Shown here one piece after another: positions 41,699-54,879 of a stretch of DNA of 64,000 bases. Position 1 is the stretch's first letter; each line of letters begins with the position of its first letter. The notes beneath the pieces were generated by a model that was given only the letters and a program-made list of their open reading frames with translations, ran no database searches and had not been told where the DNA came from. Both the position numbers and the translations under genes were made by a program. Source of the stretch: Halicephalobus mephisto (lineage: Eukaryota > Nematoda > Chromadorea > Rhabditida > Panagrolaimidae); assembly GCA_009193035.1 (NCBI GenBank), contig SWDT01000002.1:620001-684000 (forward strand), read 5' to 3'.

Positions 41699-44600
41699 TT
41701 AGGACACAGAATTATTGGAAATTTGTTTTTCCAAATCCAACATAGGTTCCAATTCTGTTTGTCCAGGATTTCTTTCAGGATCAATTCGGTTTTCTTCTGC
41801 CATCGCTGGTAACGGATCATCTTTCAAAGAATTCGAGAACATGATCAAGACAAGAACGAGGCACATAATCGCCACTAGCTGAAACAATTACGGTAATCAT
41901 TAATTCCAAAAAAACATTTCCAAAATAATTAATTTTTTCAGAATAATTTCAAAAAATATTTTTTTCTAAAATTTTTTTAAAATGATTTTTTTAAAATTTT
42001 TCAAAATTATTTTTTTCTAAAATTTTTTAAAAATAATTTTTCTTCTAAAATTTTTTAAAAATAATTTTTCTTCTAAAATTCTTTAAAAATTATTTTTTTC
42101 TAAAATTTTTTTAAAATTATTTTTTTTTCTAAAATTCTTCAAAAATCATTTTTTCTCTAAAATTTTTTAAAAATTATTTTTTTTAAAATTTTTCTAAAAT
42201 TCTTCGAAATTTAAAATTCATTAATAAAAATAAATTCCTAAAATTTAAAAATTGGACTAAATTTAAAATTCTAAAATTTTTTATATTTTTAATTTAAAAA
42301 AAAACAAACCTGTCCAGCAACACTGAATGCGAAAAATAAATCAGAAAGGAGCTTATTGTAATACAACATACAACTTCCTTGTTCTCCAGAGCATATATCC
42401 AGGTGTTGCCGGATGCAAGAGACATCGAAGAGCCATCCAAAGACCACTGGAGCTGGTATCGTTCCAATTATCCGAACAAGGATCCATTGAATTCCCAATG
42501 CAAAAGATCTTTCCGCATAGTCCACTGTTCTAAAAAATTTTCCAAATTTAAAAAATCCTCAAAAATATAAAAAATTATCAAAATTAAAAGATTTCCAAAA
42601 ATTTAAAATTTAAAAAATTCTCAAAAATAAAAAATTTCTAAGAATGTGAAATTTTTCAAATTTAAAAAATCTTCAAAAATTTAAAGATTCTCAAAAAAAT
42701 AAAATTTTAAAAATCTCAAAAATTAAAAAATTTCTAAAATCTTCAAAATTAAAAAATTTTAAAAATCTTCAAAAATACAAAATTTTTAAATTTTCAAAAA
42801 TAAAAAATTTCTTAAAATATAAAGTTTTTTAAAAATTTAAATTAAAAATAAACTAACCTTAAAACTACAGTAATCAATGGAACTCCAACAGCAAAAGTAA
42901 AAAAACAAAATGGTGCAAAAGCCACAAGAAACCCGAATAGGCCTTTACATTTGGATTCACAATAACCTTTTTTGACTCTTCTAAAACCACCTTTAGTATT
43001 ATATGGTACACAACTACAATTTGTATATTCCTTCGTTAATGGACTGTAAGATTCAGAACATCCTGCATAACATGGAGAATAAAACGCCAATTGACTTCCA
43101 TCGTTGAATTCAGCACAAACAGGATGGTATTCTGTACTCGAGCACACACATCGATCGTTACATGTCGAATCCAATGAAAATTCATTTTTATATTTTGTAA
43201 AATTTCCATAAAATAAAACATCTTCCGGATAATTTGTTTCAATTCCAACAAGTTTATCATGATCACAGTAGACAAAATACATAGGTGTGAAGCATAATGA
43301 AGCCACCAGAAGTAAAATACAAAATTTAATTGTTCTTGCACATGATAATCTAAATTTTTGAATAACATATCCAGACATCATTGTTCCTATTCCCGCCATA
43401 GGAACCATTATTCCTCCAATAAGCATGTTCGCCTTCGACGGGGCAACTCCAAATTGTCTCTCCAGGTACTTGGACATAAACGTCGAAGCCCCCGTGATGA
43501 TCAAGCCTAAAAATATTTCAAAATTAAAACCATAACATTACCGAAAATACTATAATTAAAAACTAAAAATTCCTGATTTCCCTTGAAGGACAAAAATTAA
43601 GGATACTTTAATGAGGAAGAAAACACATAATATGGACCTAAATTAAGGTCATTCTAATAAAAGAAAAAATTATATAGTATTCCAAAAAATCTCAGTTTTG
43701 TCATAAATTGTTTCAAATTTTCATTCTTGTTTTTTTAATTTCTAAGTGAATTCTAAAAATCTCAAACTTCCCCTGGAGGACATTCCAATAAAAGAAAAAA
43801 TTACATAATATTCCAAAAAATCTCAGTTTTGTCATAAATTGTTTCAAATTTGAATTTTTTATCCGATATGAATCTTTTGAAAAAATAATTTCTGCAATTT
43901 CGTTTTCGTCATTGACCATTTTAAAATTCCAACTTTTTCTCAAGATTTCAACAACAAACTTGTGTGAAATTTTCTCACGTTCACAAAAATTCAATTTAAT
44001 CTGACCATTTCAGAAATTTTTAGTTTGGTCTACCTTCTAGATTTTAAAATTCAATTATTTCTAATTTTTGTTCCAATTACAGACCAATGTAAAAAATTCT
44101 AATTTTTACATAAAACCTAACTTCAAAAATTTCATAATTTTTCTGAAATTTTCAAGTTTTTAATTTTTCTAAAATTTAAAATTTTTCAATTTTTTTAAAA
44201 TTTTCGAATTTTCAAAAATCTTTCAATTTTTAAAATTTCTAAGTTTTCGAAAATTTCATATTTAATTTTCTTTAATTTTCAAAAATCTTTCAATTTTTAA
44301 AACTTTAATGTTTAAATTTTCAAAAATCTTTCAATTTTACAATTTCTAAATTTTCAAAAATTTCATATTTAATTTTTTTTAATTTTCAAAAATCATTCAA
44401 TTTTCGAAAATTCCTATATCCAACAATTGCTTTATTTATCCCAAAAGTCCCATCTAGCTTAATTGATTATCCGTCAACTCATTCCGTACTTTTGTTTGGC
44501 CTTCTGCTTCCGTTGGCACATTTCCCATCGTAAACAATCAACTATTTTAAACAAACACTTGACAAATGATGCTTTTTTCCAAATTCAGTAATCCCTAGAC

Positions 44601-47600
44601 ATTCTTCGTTTTTTAAAAATCTCGGTAAGCCCTTGAGGCATTTTAAATTCGATTTTCAAACATAGGACCCATCTGCTAAATAGACCCTTAGGCATAATTC
44701 TAAATTTTCGAAGATTTTTTAATTTTATAAATTTCAAATTTCCAAAATTAAAACTAATTTTTATTTTTCTTTAATAAAAATTTTTTCTGATTTTAAAAGT
44801 TTCAAAATATACAAATTTTAAAAAATTAATTTTTTAAATTTACTTTACAAAAAATTAATTTTTTAAATTTATTTTACAAAAAATAACTTTTTTAATTTAT
44901 TTTACAAAAATTCATTTTTTAACTTTTTTTACAAAAAATTCATTTTTTTAATTTATTTTTTAAAAATTATAACTTTTATTCATTTTTAAAAAGTACAATT
45001 TTTTATTTTTTAAAAATTATAACTTTTCTATTTTTAAAAAATACAATTTTTTATTTTTTTTAAATCATTCCATTCCAATTCTAGAAAAAATAATTTTTCC
45101 TCAACTTATTAGTGTTTCTTCGTTTGCATCTTCCAAGTGTACTCACAGCTTTGAATTTTTTCCAAAAAAAAAAACGCGTTTTTAATTCATCCATGGATCT
45201 TCTCTGCTGGATGCTTTTCCAAAAAAACTGTTTTTTTGATCCTATTTAAAAATTTATTTTTAATTTTAAAAAAACTGTTTTTTTTGATCCTATTTAAAAA
45301 TTTATTTTTAATTTTAAAAAAACTGTTTTTTTTGATCCTATTTAAAAATTTATTTTTAATTTTTAAAAAACTGTTTTTTTATCCTATTCAAAAATTTATT
45401 TTTAATTTTAAAAAAACTGTTTTTTTTGATCCTATTCAAAAATTTATTTTTAATTTTAAAAAAACTGTTTTTTATCCTATTCAAAAATTTATTTTTAATT
45501 TTAAAAAAACTGTTTTTTTTTATCCTATTTAAAAATTTATTTTTAATTTTAAAAAAACTGTTTTTTATCCTATTCAAAAATTTATTTTTAATTTTAAAAA
45601 AACTGTTTTTTTTGATCCTATTCAAAAATTTATTTTTAATTTTAAAAAATCTTAAATTTTTGACATTTATCAAAATTTAATTTATTTTTACATTGTTCAA
45701 AAACGTATTTAATTATTTTTTGCCTTCTGATTAAATCCCGTCAGATCAATGATTACTAAATTAAAAAACAAAATTCAGCGTTCTATAATTTAATTTTATT
45801 TCAGAAAAATAGTTTTTAACAAATTTCATTAATTTGAAAATTAGAATCTTGTGAACGTTTTTAGATTTTTTAAAATTTAATAAAAAATATAAAGTTTTAC
45901 AATTTTCCAAATTTCAAAAATGTTTTTTTTTAATTTTTTAAAAATTAAGTAGAATATTTTTAAAATTCAATAATTTTGAAGAGATTTTTAGGATTTTTTG
46001 GAAGATTTTAAAATCCAGTTAGAATACTGTAAAAATCTCAAAAATTTTTAGGATTTTAAAATTCAGCAGGATATTCTAGAAATTTCAAAAATTTTAAAGA
46101 AATTTTAAAATATTCTAGAAATTTAAAAATTTTAAAGAAATTCCAAAAATTTTTGAAGAAATTTTAGAATATTCTAGAAATTTAAAAATTTTAAAGAAAT
46201 TCCAAAAATTTTTGAAGAAATTTTAGAGTATTCTAGAAATTCCAAATTTTTAAAGAAATTTCAAATTTTTTTGGAAAATTCTAAAACCTCCCAGAATCCA
46301 TCAAAAAGTATTTAAATCTCAGAAAATCCCATAGAACCTTTTAGAACTTCCAAAATCCATCAAAATCTTCCATAACCTCTATAAAAATCCACAAACATTT
46401 CCACAAATTTCTAAATCCTTCCAAAAAATTCCATTAAACTTCCAACTATCAAAATTTTTAAATTATTTTTTAAATTTCGTTATTTTTTTTTCTATATAAA
46501 TCTAGTTTTCAAAGACCGTTATCCCCGATTCATTTTATTTTCTCCGAAAATTCCACATCATGGCCTTGATTTTTCATATAAATAAAACTCTCAAATTTAG
46601 ATATTCAAAAATGAGTTCAAAATTTTCCGTTTTGTCGATATTTGCATTTTTCGCAGTTTCAATTGATGCATTTCCAAGTAAGTTTCAAATTTAATTTTCA
46701 TTAAAATGAAAAATTTCCAGATCCTACAGTATTCCATAAAAAAATTATTACTTATAATTACGGTGGATATGGCCAAATAAAAACTACCGAAGAATATTCC
46801 ACATCTGTTCAAAAAAAACTACAGTATGAATCAAAGGATATTCTGGATAATTTTCCACACGAAACCGATCCATTTGCGATTACAGAAGGAGAAGAATCAA
46901 ATTGGAACAAATCCACTCCTTCAGAATTCATCAACCAACAAGACCCAAGGGTTCAGGAAGTCGACGTTGTTGGATGGTTTGAATAAAATTAAAAATTTAG
47001 AAATAAAAATTTTTAAAAACTATTTCGATACAAAAATTTTTAAAAAATAAAAATTAAATTTTTGAAAAACTAAAAAATTTTGAATTTTTTAAATTTCAGA
47101 GGCATGTATTGAATTCTGGAAGACTCCAGAAACTTCCTCGAAATAATAATTACAAAAATATAAAATTTTTAAAAACTATTTCGATACAAAAATTTTTAAA
47201 AAATAAAAATTAAATTTTTGAAAAACTAGAAAATTTTGAATTTTTTTAAATTTCAGAGGCATGTATTGAATTCTAGAAAATTCCAGAAACTCCTTTGAAA
47301 TATTTGTAAAAAATTTTAAAAAATCATTATAAAATAACTTCTACAATTTCCAAACTTTTAGTAAAATAAGTAAAAAATTATTAAATTTTTATAAAAATTT
47401 TTTAACACCTAAACGACAATCCGTTTTGTTCGAAAAATCGTTTTTTAAAAAAATTAATTTTTATACATATTTTTAGGGACATTATTGATATATCGTATTG
47501 TTCTAAAAATAAGTGATTTATTAAATAATTTTTTGGATAATTTTCATGCAAATTTTGACTCGAGAAATCGAACTTGCGGGACACAACTGTCATATTCCAT

Positions 47601-50020
47601 TTTCATTTAAATGTTAAATTTAAAAAATAAAAAAAAACTCACCATCAACAGCCATTCCAATTGTAATCAACATATATGGACCATTCAATAAAATTCTATA
47701 AATGGCAATAGGGATATGTCTGACATCCAACCACAATTGGTACCAGATCGGTCCTGGTCTGGATTTCAATGCTGGCATAGATTCCGCGACAACATTACTC
47801 GCTGCTTTGTCATCTATTTGTAATAAACTTCCTGTAATTGCCGCTGTTTTACTCGATGAAGGAACACCACAACATTCAGGAGTTCGTTTTTTTGTTCCAG
47901 TAAGTGTTTCTTCTCTTAATCTTGATCTGTGCCATTTTAAAGATTCAGGTAAAACTTTAGGTAAACTTAAAACAGGTAAAACGGCTAAAACAGCCAAAAC
48001 AGACACAACTTGAAATCCTATCCACCATGCTCCAACCCATTTAGGATCACTTTCATCCAGCATCAATATAGAAGCAAATTTCTGACCTGTTTGAAGAAAA
48101 TCCGTATGATATCTCAAAAACGTGCTTGACATTAAAAATCCAAATGCCGGACCAAATATAGCAAATGCATAAAATATTCCCAAAAATAACGATGACTGAG
48201 CAGGTCCAACATTTTCATCAATATACGATACTCCAATTGTGAACAACGGAGTAGCTCCAATTCCATGAAGAAAATGAGCAACAGAAAACAAAAAAACATA
48301 TCGAAAAGATCCTGGTTGATTTTCCGGAGACGGACATTGCTTCAAGGCCGCTTGAGCACGGGACATAGTTTCATTCGGACTCGCTTGTTCTAAAAAATAT
48401 ATCCATATATAATTATATACAAAAACACACAAATATACCCACATATGTGTACAAATTTAGAACTCCACCCACATATAGGTAAAAATATATAAATACACCG
48501 ATATATGTGTAAAAATAGAAATCTATCCATATATGTGTAAATATACAAATACATTCATATATAAACACATATATGTAAATATATTCATATATAGGGATAT
48601 ATTTGTACAAAGATAGAAGTATATCCATATATATTCAAAAACATCTATATATGCATGTATATAGCTGTACATATATGAATGCACCTGTATAAAAATGTAA
48701 AAACATCTATATATCTATATATTTGCATAAATATGGAAATACATCTATATATATGCATGTATATACCTATATCTTTGCATAAATATGGAAATACATCCAT
48801 ATATGCATGTATATAGCTGTACATATATGAATGCACCTGTATAAAAATGTAAAAACATCTATATATCTATATATTTGCATAAATATGGAAATACATCTAT
48901 ATAAACATCTATATACCTATACTTGTGGATGTACTTGTTTATATGTGCAGAAATAAAATATATCAACTTACCGTAGCATTGACTAAGACCGGCATCGTCG
49001 GAATTGTAGGTCGTTGTGTAAGAATCGGCCACTATGTGAGGAAGACTGAAGATGAAACTTCCCAACGCCATGCAGGTCAATCCTATGCCCAACACGAGGC
49101 TTTTCGAATGTCTGCCTCCGAAGTAGCTCACCGGAATGCAGAAAAGTACGTAACCAAAATCGTAAAATTGCATTATTCTTCCTAATGTGCTGGTACTTAA
49201 TTCGAATCTTCTTTCTATTGTGCTTATACTTGATGGAATCAGACCGTTGATTAACATTCCTTGAATTGTACAAAACCAACACATAAGAAACAATAACCAA
49301 TGTTTTTTCGCGAATTTTTGCATCCATTTCGGTCGCCATTTTCCGAGTCCACATTGGGATTCCTTCGCCAATCCGTCGATTTCTTTTTCGATCAGTTCTA
49401 TCTGCTGTTGTTTCTGTTTTTCGTCCATCGTCGACCACAGGGCTTCTCTCTTGGATTTAGCCGGGAAAGGAGGACCAGAAGCGAACCCGTTGGACCGGGT
49501 TCCTCTCAAATGTCCCCTTCTCGGTGGATTACCCGAGTTCGAATCATTTTGCCGTCGAGGAGTGCTTATAGTAGATCCATCTTCGGCTTGATTCAACGGT
49601 GATGACCTAAAAAGGTGAAATTAGGAAATTCATTCATAAATAATCAGTTAATTAAGGAATTCATATATCAAAAATTCCCCAAGTCAATGAAATAATATGA
49701 AAAACCATCAAAATCGATCAAATCATATATCGGAAATCTTCCAATTAAAGAATTGATATATCAAAATCCTATTTCATTGATGATTTGATAAATTAAAATT
49801 TCTTAATCGATTAACTCAGTTATAAATATCTATTTAATTAATATAAAACTCACATTTCATGCTCTCCGCTCGTTCCTGCTTCATCTGGGAGCTTCGCGAG
49901 ATCTCCTGGAGCCGATCTCGTTTCCGCGGTGGCATCGCTTTCCTCTCCCAGATCCGCTTGAGAATTTACATCTCTGATTTTGGAGTAGAATTTCTCTTTG
50001 AAAAGATCCTCATTTTGCAT
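41699..50020 (-). CDS. Organic anion transporter, OATP/SLCO family, 865 aa
   Basis: Six exons, read leftward: 50020-49854, 49606-48972, 48389-47643, 43506-42858, 42529-42310, 41878-41699, totalling 2,598 bases with all phases consistent. OATPs are 12-pass plasma-membrane carriers of amphipathic organic anions. Residues 1-155 are a hydrophilic N-terminus. TM1 starts near residue 158 (WLLFLMCWFCTIQGMLINGL). The OATP signature is at ~382-394 (DPKWVGAWWIGFQ). The large fifth extracellular loop has a Kazal-like Cys cluster at ~632-690 (CNDRCVCSS..HPVC..C..GC..CSC). The last membrane segment is VAIMCLVLVLIMF, followed by an acidic tail. The start ATG (MQNEDLFKEK) lies 70 bases after a TTTTCAG acceptor at 50091, a likely spliced-leader site. 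An in-frame TAA precedes it. The 4.1-kb intron 43507-47642 carries another gene on the plus strand. Confidence 0.93.
41879..42309. repeat. OATP intron, TTTCTAAAATTTTTTAAAAAT low-complexity repeat
   Basis: From 41930 to 42200 a unit near TTTTTTCTAAAATTTTTTAA repeats about eight times. The neighbouring OATP intron 42530-42857 is similar (AAAATCTTCAAAAATTTAAA). No gene is seen. Confidence 0.8.
43507..46590. repeat. OATP intron, large: unique left part, then a 60-bp minisatellite
   Basis: The segment 43600-43860 contains a short direct repeat (AAAGAAAAAATTACATAATA, CCAAAAAATCTCAGTTTTGT). From 45215 to 45650 a ~60-bp unit, AAAAACTGTTTTTTTTGATC plus CTATTTAAAAATTTATTTTT, occurs about seven times. 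Long frames on both strands (45236-45680) are produced by this array. The segment 46060-46300 has AAATTTTAAAGAAATTCCAA repeats. No gene is seen before 46600. Confidence 0.85.
46611..46986 (+). CDS. Small secreted protein, 110 aa, nested antisense in OATP intron
   Basis: Two exons: 46611-46677 and 46721-46986. The donor is GTAAGT, the acceptor ATTTCCAG and the intron 43 bases; A|AT restores Asn and phases agree. A TTTAG acceptor ends at 46600, 10 bases before the ATG, which suggests trans-splicing. TATATAAA lies about 120 bases upstream. The signal peptide is MSSKFSVLSIFAFFAVSIDA. The mature part is polar and free of Cys, with an aromatic/Gly start (ITYNYGGYGQIKTTEEY), then acidic (ITEGEEESNW-like) and a C-terminus VQEVDVVGWFE. 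An AATAAA overlaps the stop codon (46983-46988). No family was recognised. It lies opposite to its host, in the host's longest intron. Confidence 0.78.
47000..47290. repeat. ~147-bp direct duplication after the nested 110-aa gene
   Basis: Two near-identical blocks start near 47010 and 47157, each with AAAAACTATTTCGATACAAA, ATTTTGAATTTTTTAAATTT and CAGAGGCATGTATTGAATTC. Confidence 0.85.
48390..48971. repeat. OATP intron: ATATATG-rich repeats with a ~150-bp duplication
   Basis: Many words like CATATATGTGTAAAAATA occur throughout. The block starting ATGCATGTATATAGCTGTAC and running through ATCTATATATTTGCATAAAT occurs at about 48650 and again at about 48800. Confidence 0.85.
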
Positions 50021-50090
50021 TTGGCAAGACAACCGGGATGTGCAGTTCTTTTTTGATTAATATAATCAGTTAAATACAGCTTGGCTGTAT

Positions 50091-50500
50091 CTGAAAACAA
50101 AAATTAACACATTGAAAATAAAACTAATTGATATACGAAAAATAAACGTCAACATATAAGGAATGAAGTTGATATATGAAAAATTAAAATTAATAAATAA
50201 AAAAATGATATATGAGAAATCTAAATTTATACACGAGAATTTTAAAAACTTGATATATGAGAAATAAACGTTAACATATAGGGAATGAAGTTGATATATG
50301 AAAAAATAAAATTAATAAATAAAAAACTTGATATATGAGAAATCTAAATTTACATACGAGAATTTCAAAAACTTGATATATGAAAAATAAACGTCAACAT
50401 ATAGGGAATGAAATTGATATATGAAAAAATAAAATTAATAAATAAAAAACTGATATATGAGAAATCTAAATTTATACACGAGTTTCAAAAACTTGACATA
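50091..50500. repeat. ~115-bp tandem repeat just upstream of OATP, three copies
   Basis: The unit has AAACTTGATATATGAGAAAT, AAACGTCAACATATAGGGAA, GAAATTGATATATGAAAAAA and TAAATTTATACACGAGAATT. It lies between the OATP start region and the unique block at 50580-50880. Confidence 0.85.
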
Positions 50501-50579
50501 TTGGAGGTGCGGCTTGGTGTGTAAGGAACAAAACTGATATATTAGAAATAAATGACGTGTCAGAAATAAAGATTAATAT

Positions 50580-50880
50580 ATCGAAAATTAAACCACAACC
50601 ATAAAAAATGCAAACATTCGAATTCCGCTTGGGAAAAAAGAATGACTGGCAAAATCCTATTTGCACTGGCCGGATGAACGCGACTTGCCGGGTTCAATTT
50701 CGTCTTTGAACAAACTTTTGAGGAATACCTGGTATTGTTTTTGGTTTTCACGTCAAACAAGACAAACTTTCCCATTTTACTTCCAGTCTTGTAAACGAGG
50801 AAAGGAATGAATGGTTCGTCTATGAGATCATAAAAGCCAATTTTTCAAGTGGCTCATTCTCAGGAGAACTTGAAAGTTGT
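50580..50880. other. Unique block upstream of OATP, possible promoter or 5' exon
   Basis: About 300 bases of non-repetitive, GC-richer DNA. On the minus strand an ATG in good context at 50775 (AAAATGGGAAAGTTTG) opens 71 codons and crosses a possible donor (ACCAG|GTATTC). Splicing to the OATP acceptor at 50091 would meet stops in frame, so it cannot add an N-terminus to the transporter. It is best read as promoter or 5' UTR territory. Confidence 0.35.
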
Positions 50881-50899
50881 TTAACAATCTTCAATTAAG

Positions 50900-53090
50900 T
50901 AGACAAAAACCGAAATAGAAAAAATTTAAAAAAAAATAAAAATATTTAAAAAATTTAAAAATTAAAAAAAAATAAAAATACTTTAAAAATAAATAAAAAA
51001 AATTAAAATATTTAAAAAAATTAAAATAAAAAAAATTAAAATATTTTAAAAATAAAAATATTTAAAAAATTTTGACGAACCAAATTTGTTCAAAAATCTG
51101 AAAATCGGTTTAGTGCTCCTCAAGCGGAAAATGGTTTTTAAACATTGGACCGGAAATTGATAAATGTTCAAATTTGGAATTTTGGACGTAAAAGATAATT
51201 TTGGAAATTTTTGAGAACCTAATGAAAGATTCTAGAATATTAGGGAACTTTCAGAAGATTCTGAAAATTTCTAAAATTAAATAATTTTTTAAAGATTTAA
51301 AAAAATTTTTAAAACTAAAAACTTCGAAATTCCCTTCAGGACCATTTTTGGACTGAAATTCGTTTTTATTTTTCACGATAGTGTGGTGTTTTATCTCATC
51401 CACAAGATAAAAATTTTTGTTTGACCTCGATCAATCATGTCCGAAAGATTACGGAAATGCCGAAAATATTAATTTTCGATCAGTAAAGAATACAGAATTT
51501 GGGAAACACAAAATAATTAATGAAATACATAATTATATTTAAAAAGTTTAAAAATAAAAATATTTTAAAAATTCGAAAAATTAAAAATATTTAAAATTAA
51601 AAAGATTTAATAAATTTAAAAAAATTAAAAATAAAAGAATATTTCAAAAATAAAAAAAATTTAAAAAATTAAAAATATTTCAAAAATAAAAAAAATTTAA
51701 AAAATAAAAAATATTTCAAAAATAAAAAATATTTAATAAATAAAAGAATATTTCAAAAATAAAAAATATTTTAAAATTAAAAATATCTAAAAGATTTTAA
51801 AATAAAAGAATATTTGAAAAATAAAAAAGATTTAAAAATTAAAAATATCTAAAAGATTTAAAAATAAAAAATATTTAACAAATAAAAGAATATTTCAAAA
51901 GTAAAAAATATTTAAAAAATAAAAAATATTTAAAAATAAAAAATATTTAAAAATAAAAAAGATTTCAAAAATAAAAGAATATTTAAAAAATAAAAAATAT
52001 TTAAAAAATAAAAAAGATTTAAAAATAAAAAATATTTAAAAAATAAAAGAATATTTCAAAAATAAAAGAATATTTAAAAAATAAAAAAGATTTAAAAAAT
52101 AAAGTGTAAAACATGTTTTGTAAAGCGTAGGTCAGGACCGACCGAAAATGAAGCGAGAGGAGAATTGGCCGATCGATCGATCTTTGTTTTTGCTTGTTAT
52201 TTGGCAAGTCTGAATTTAACCAAAGAAATTTTTAAAATCAAGGGTTTTCACAAGTACTTATAAAATCGTAAAAAATTAATTTTTCTCACAAAAATTCAAA
52301 AAAATATTTTTAAAAATTTTAGAATTTTCCAATCAAGACCGATAATTTCGAAATTTGATTTTTAAATAATTAAAAAAAGTTGTTTTAAATGAAAAAATTC
52401 AAAAAAATATTTTTAAAAAATTTTAGAATTTTCCAGTTAAGACCGATAATTTCGAAATTTATCATTTTTATAATTTTAGAAAATTTTAAAATCATTATTA
52501 AAAAAATAAAAATAATTTTATATAAAATTTAAAAAATTTTTTCAACACGAAATTTTTTAATTTTCCAGTCAAGACCGAAAATTTCGAAATTCGATTTTTA
52601 AATGAAAAAATTCAAAAAAATATTTAAAAAAAATTTTTAAATTTTCCAGTTAAGACCGAAAATTTTGAAATTTATCATTTCTATGGTTTCCTAAAGTTTT
52701 AAAACCACTGATTACGTCCTAAAAATTCCACAAGTTTTTGTGGTATTCTGTAGCCTTATCTAAAACTCGTAACCAAGGAAGTAAGCCATAGGCAAAAATA
52801 TTCTATTGAATAAAATTTAAATTTTTTATATTTTAAATTTAAAAATCAAAATTACTTAAATTTTAAAAAATCGAAATTATTTAAATTTTAAAAAAAATCG
52901 AAGTTATTTAAATTTTAAAAAATCAAAATTATTTAAATTTAAAAAAATCAAAATTATTTAAATTTTAAAAAAATCGAAATTATTTAAATTTAAAAAAATC
53001 GAAATTATTTAAACTTAAAAAATAGAAATTTTTATATATTAAATTTGAAAAAAATTGAGATTTTTATTTTTTATATTTTATATTTAAAAA
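50900..53090. other. AT-rich intergenic DNA with AAAAATATTTAAAAAATAAA repeats
   Basis: The segment 51540-52100 is a long run of AAAAATATTTAAAAAATAAA-type units. The segment 52270-52680 has four loose copies of a unit with TTTTCCAGTTAAGACCGATA. The segment 52830-53050 is ATTATTTAAATTTAAAAAAA repeats. A short unique patch at 52110-52210 contains GATCGATCGATC. No gene is seen. Confidence 0.7.
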
Positions 53091-53099
53091 AATTAAAAC

Positions 53100-53400
53100 T
53101 GAAAGATGGTGAAATATGCCGATTTTTAAAACTCAAAGAAACAAGGGGAGTGTAATTCACCCATTTTCGCCCTCTTACGCAACTATTTAATTTCAAAGGT
53201 TTGTCGGCCATAAATTAATCGGAACGAAGAAGGTAGAACGGGCTTTGATCGACGTTCGTCATATTGGAAGAAAGCAGGTGATTTGGCGTCCAAACAAAGT
53301 CCAATTTTTTGTCTTAGATCTCAAAATTGACGTTCGAAATCGGATTTTCTGTTTTGACAGACGTAAAAGGAACTTGGATAAAAATTCAAAGTAATAACTA
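53100..53400. other. Unique block without recognised gene
   Basis: Moderately complex sequence (TGTCGGCCATAAATTAATCG, AACGGGCTTTGATCGACGTT). No frame longer than about 30 codons with splice signals is visible on either strand. It could be a distal regulatory region. Confidence 0.35.
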
Positions 53401-53404
53401 AAGT

Positions 53405-53900
53405 AGATTTTAAGAAATTAAACGTCATTCGTGACGGGACCGAGAATTTTTAATTTAAAAGTGTCTCGAATGGAAAATTTCAAATTGTGGTCCTGACACG
53501 AATGATGTTTAATTCCTTCAAAATGGACTTAGTTACTAATCAATAAACATCATTCGTGACGGGACCGAGAATTTTTAATTTAAAAGTGTCTCGAACGGAA
53601 AATTCCAAACAATAATCCCGACACGAATGATGCTTTATTGTATTTTCAAAAACGATCTTAATTAATGACCTTTTAAGTGCTCTTCGTTGTAGGACCAATG
53701 ATTTTTCATTATTCAATTTCTTAAGAAAAAATTCAAAAATCGGTTCGACCACGAATAATTTTTTATTTATAAACTACTTAAACATCATTCGTGACGAGAC
53801 CGAGGATTTTTAAAATTTTTATTTAAAAAAATTCAAAAATTGATTCTATGATGTATTTTTTAATTTAAAAAAATTTTCTGAATGAAAACGTCAAAAATCG
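53405..53900. repeat. ~115-bp repeat with paired inverted dispersed motifs
   Basis: Three to four copies contain CATTCGTGACGGGACCGAGA, TTTAAAAGTGTCTCGAACGG and, in the opposite orientation, TCCCGACACGAATGATG. Each unit therefore carries the dispersed motif in both orientations. Confidence 0.8.
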
Positions 53901-54029
53901 GTCCCAGCACGAACGATGGTTGTTCAAATAAAAATTGTCCCAGCAACTCTGTGAGAAAAAACGGTTTTTTTCTTGATAAAATACATCCAGACGAGCACGA
54001 CGTCCATTTAACAGAGGCAATAAGAAACG

Positions 54030-54640
54030 ACCGCTCCCCAGCGACATTCGTTCCCTTCTATTTCGTAATATTTATCTCATTTATTTTATTTTTATATTAA
54101 TTTTTTTATAATTAAATAAATTTAACAAGAATTTCGAAATCAGTGAGAATTAAAAAGAAGAAAAATGGAGTAAATGTCGTTGGGGGACATCTATCGTAAA
54201 GTTTCTCATTTATTCCATTTTTATATCGATTTTTTTCTCTATTTAAATAAATTTAACATCTTAAATAAGAAAAATTAATTTAAAAAAATTAAGATAAGTG
54301 GGAATTAAAAAGAAGAAAAATGGAATAAATGTCGCTGGGGAACATTTATCGTAAAGTTTCTCACTTATTCCGTTTTTGTATCGATTTTTTTGTAGTTAAA
54401 TCAACTTAATATCTTAGTTAAGTAAAAAAGTGATTTAAAAAGAAAGAATTTCGAAATCAGTAAGAATTAAAAAGAAGAAAATAGGGAGTAAATGTTGTTG
54501 GGGAACATTTATCGTAAAGTTTCTCACTTATTCCGTTTTTATATTGATTTTTTTCTCTATTTAAATAAATTTAACATCTTAAATAAGAAAAATTGATTTA
54601 AAAAAATTAAGATAAGTGGGAATTAAAAAGAAAAAAAAGG
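54030..54640. repeat. ~155-bp tandem repeat, about three copies plus an inverted piece
   Basis: The unit contains AAGAAGAAAAATGGAGTAAA, TGTCGCTGGGGAACATTTAT and CGTAAAGTTTCTCACTTATT. Starts are near 54150, 54305, 54470 and 54615. A reverse-oriented piece (CCCCAGCGACATTCGTTCCC) lies at 54036-54060. Confidence 0.85.
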
Positions 54641-54820
54641 GAGTAAATGTCGCTGGGAGAAGTGTCGTGCAGCCACAAGGGACAGCACATGTGGATGTGG
54701 TTCAGAATGCCAGAGAGAGGCGTAAGTGGTCGCTATTATGGAAAACAAGAAAACACGGCCTTGAATTTGAAACTATTTTTGAAAAGTCAATTGGCGAAAT
54801 AGAGTTTTCCTAATTAATCG
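54640..54820 (+). other. Coding-like island following the 155-bp repeats
   Basis: About 180 non-repetitive bases. One plus frame reads RSVVQPQGTAHVDVVQNARE, then WSLLWKTRKHGLEFETIFEK to a stop at 54811-54813, with a possible donor at AGGC|GTAAGTGG. Another frame before that donor is Cys-rich (CRWEKCRAATRDSTCGCGSE). No ATG in good context or acceptor identifies either as real. Confidence 0.3.
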
Positions 54821-54879
54821 AGCTGTTTTAAGAAATAAAAATAGGCTTTTTTGAGAAATTGTCTTGAGACGAATTTTCG

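Noticed and set aside
45236..45680. Long Phe/Leu/Lys-rich frames on both strands
   Set aside because: The ~60-bp minisatellite lacks stops by composition. Both strands are open equally.
48645..48836. Tyr/Ile/His-rich frames in the OATP intron
   Set aside because: They are translation of ATATATG-type repeats, and two copies of the same block produce near-identical peptides.
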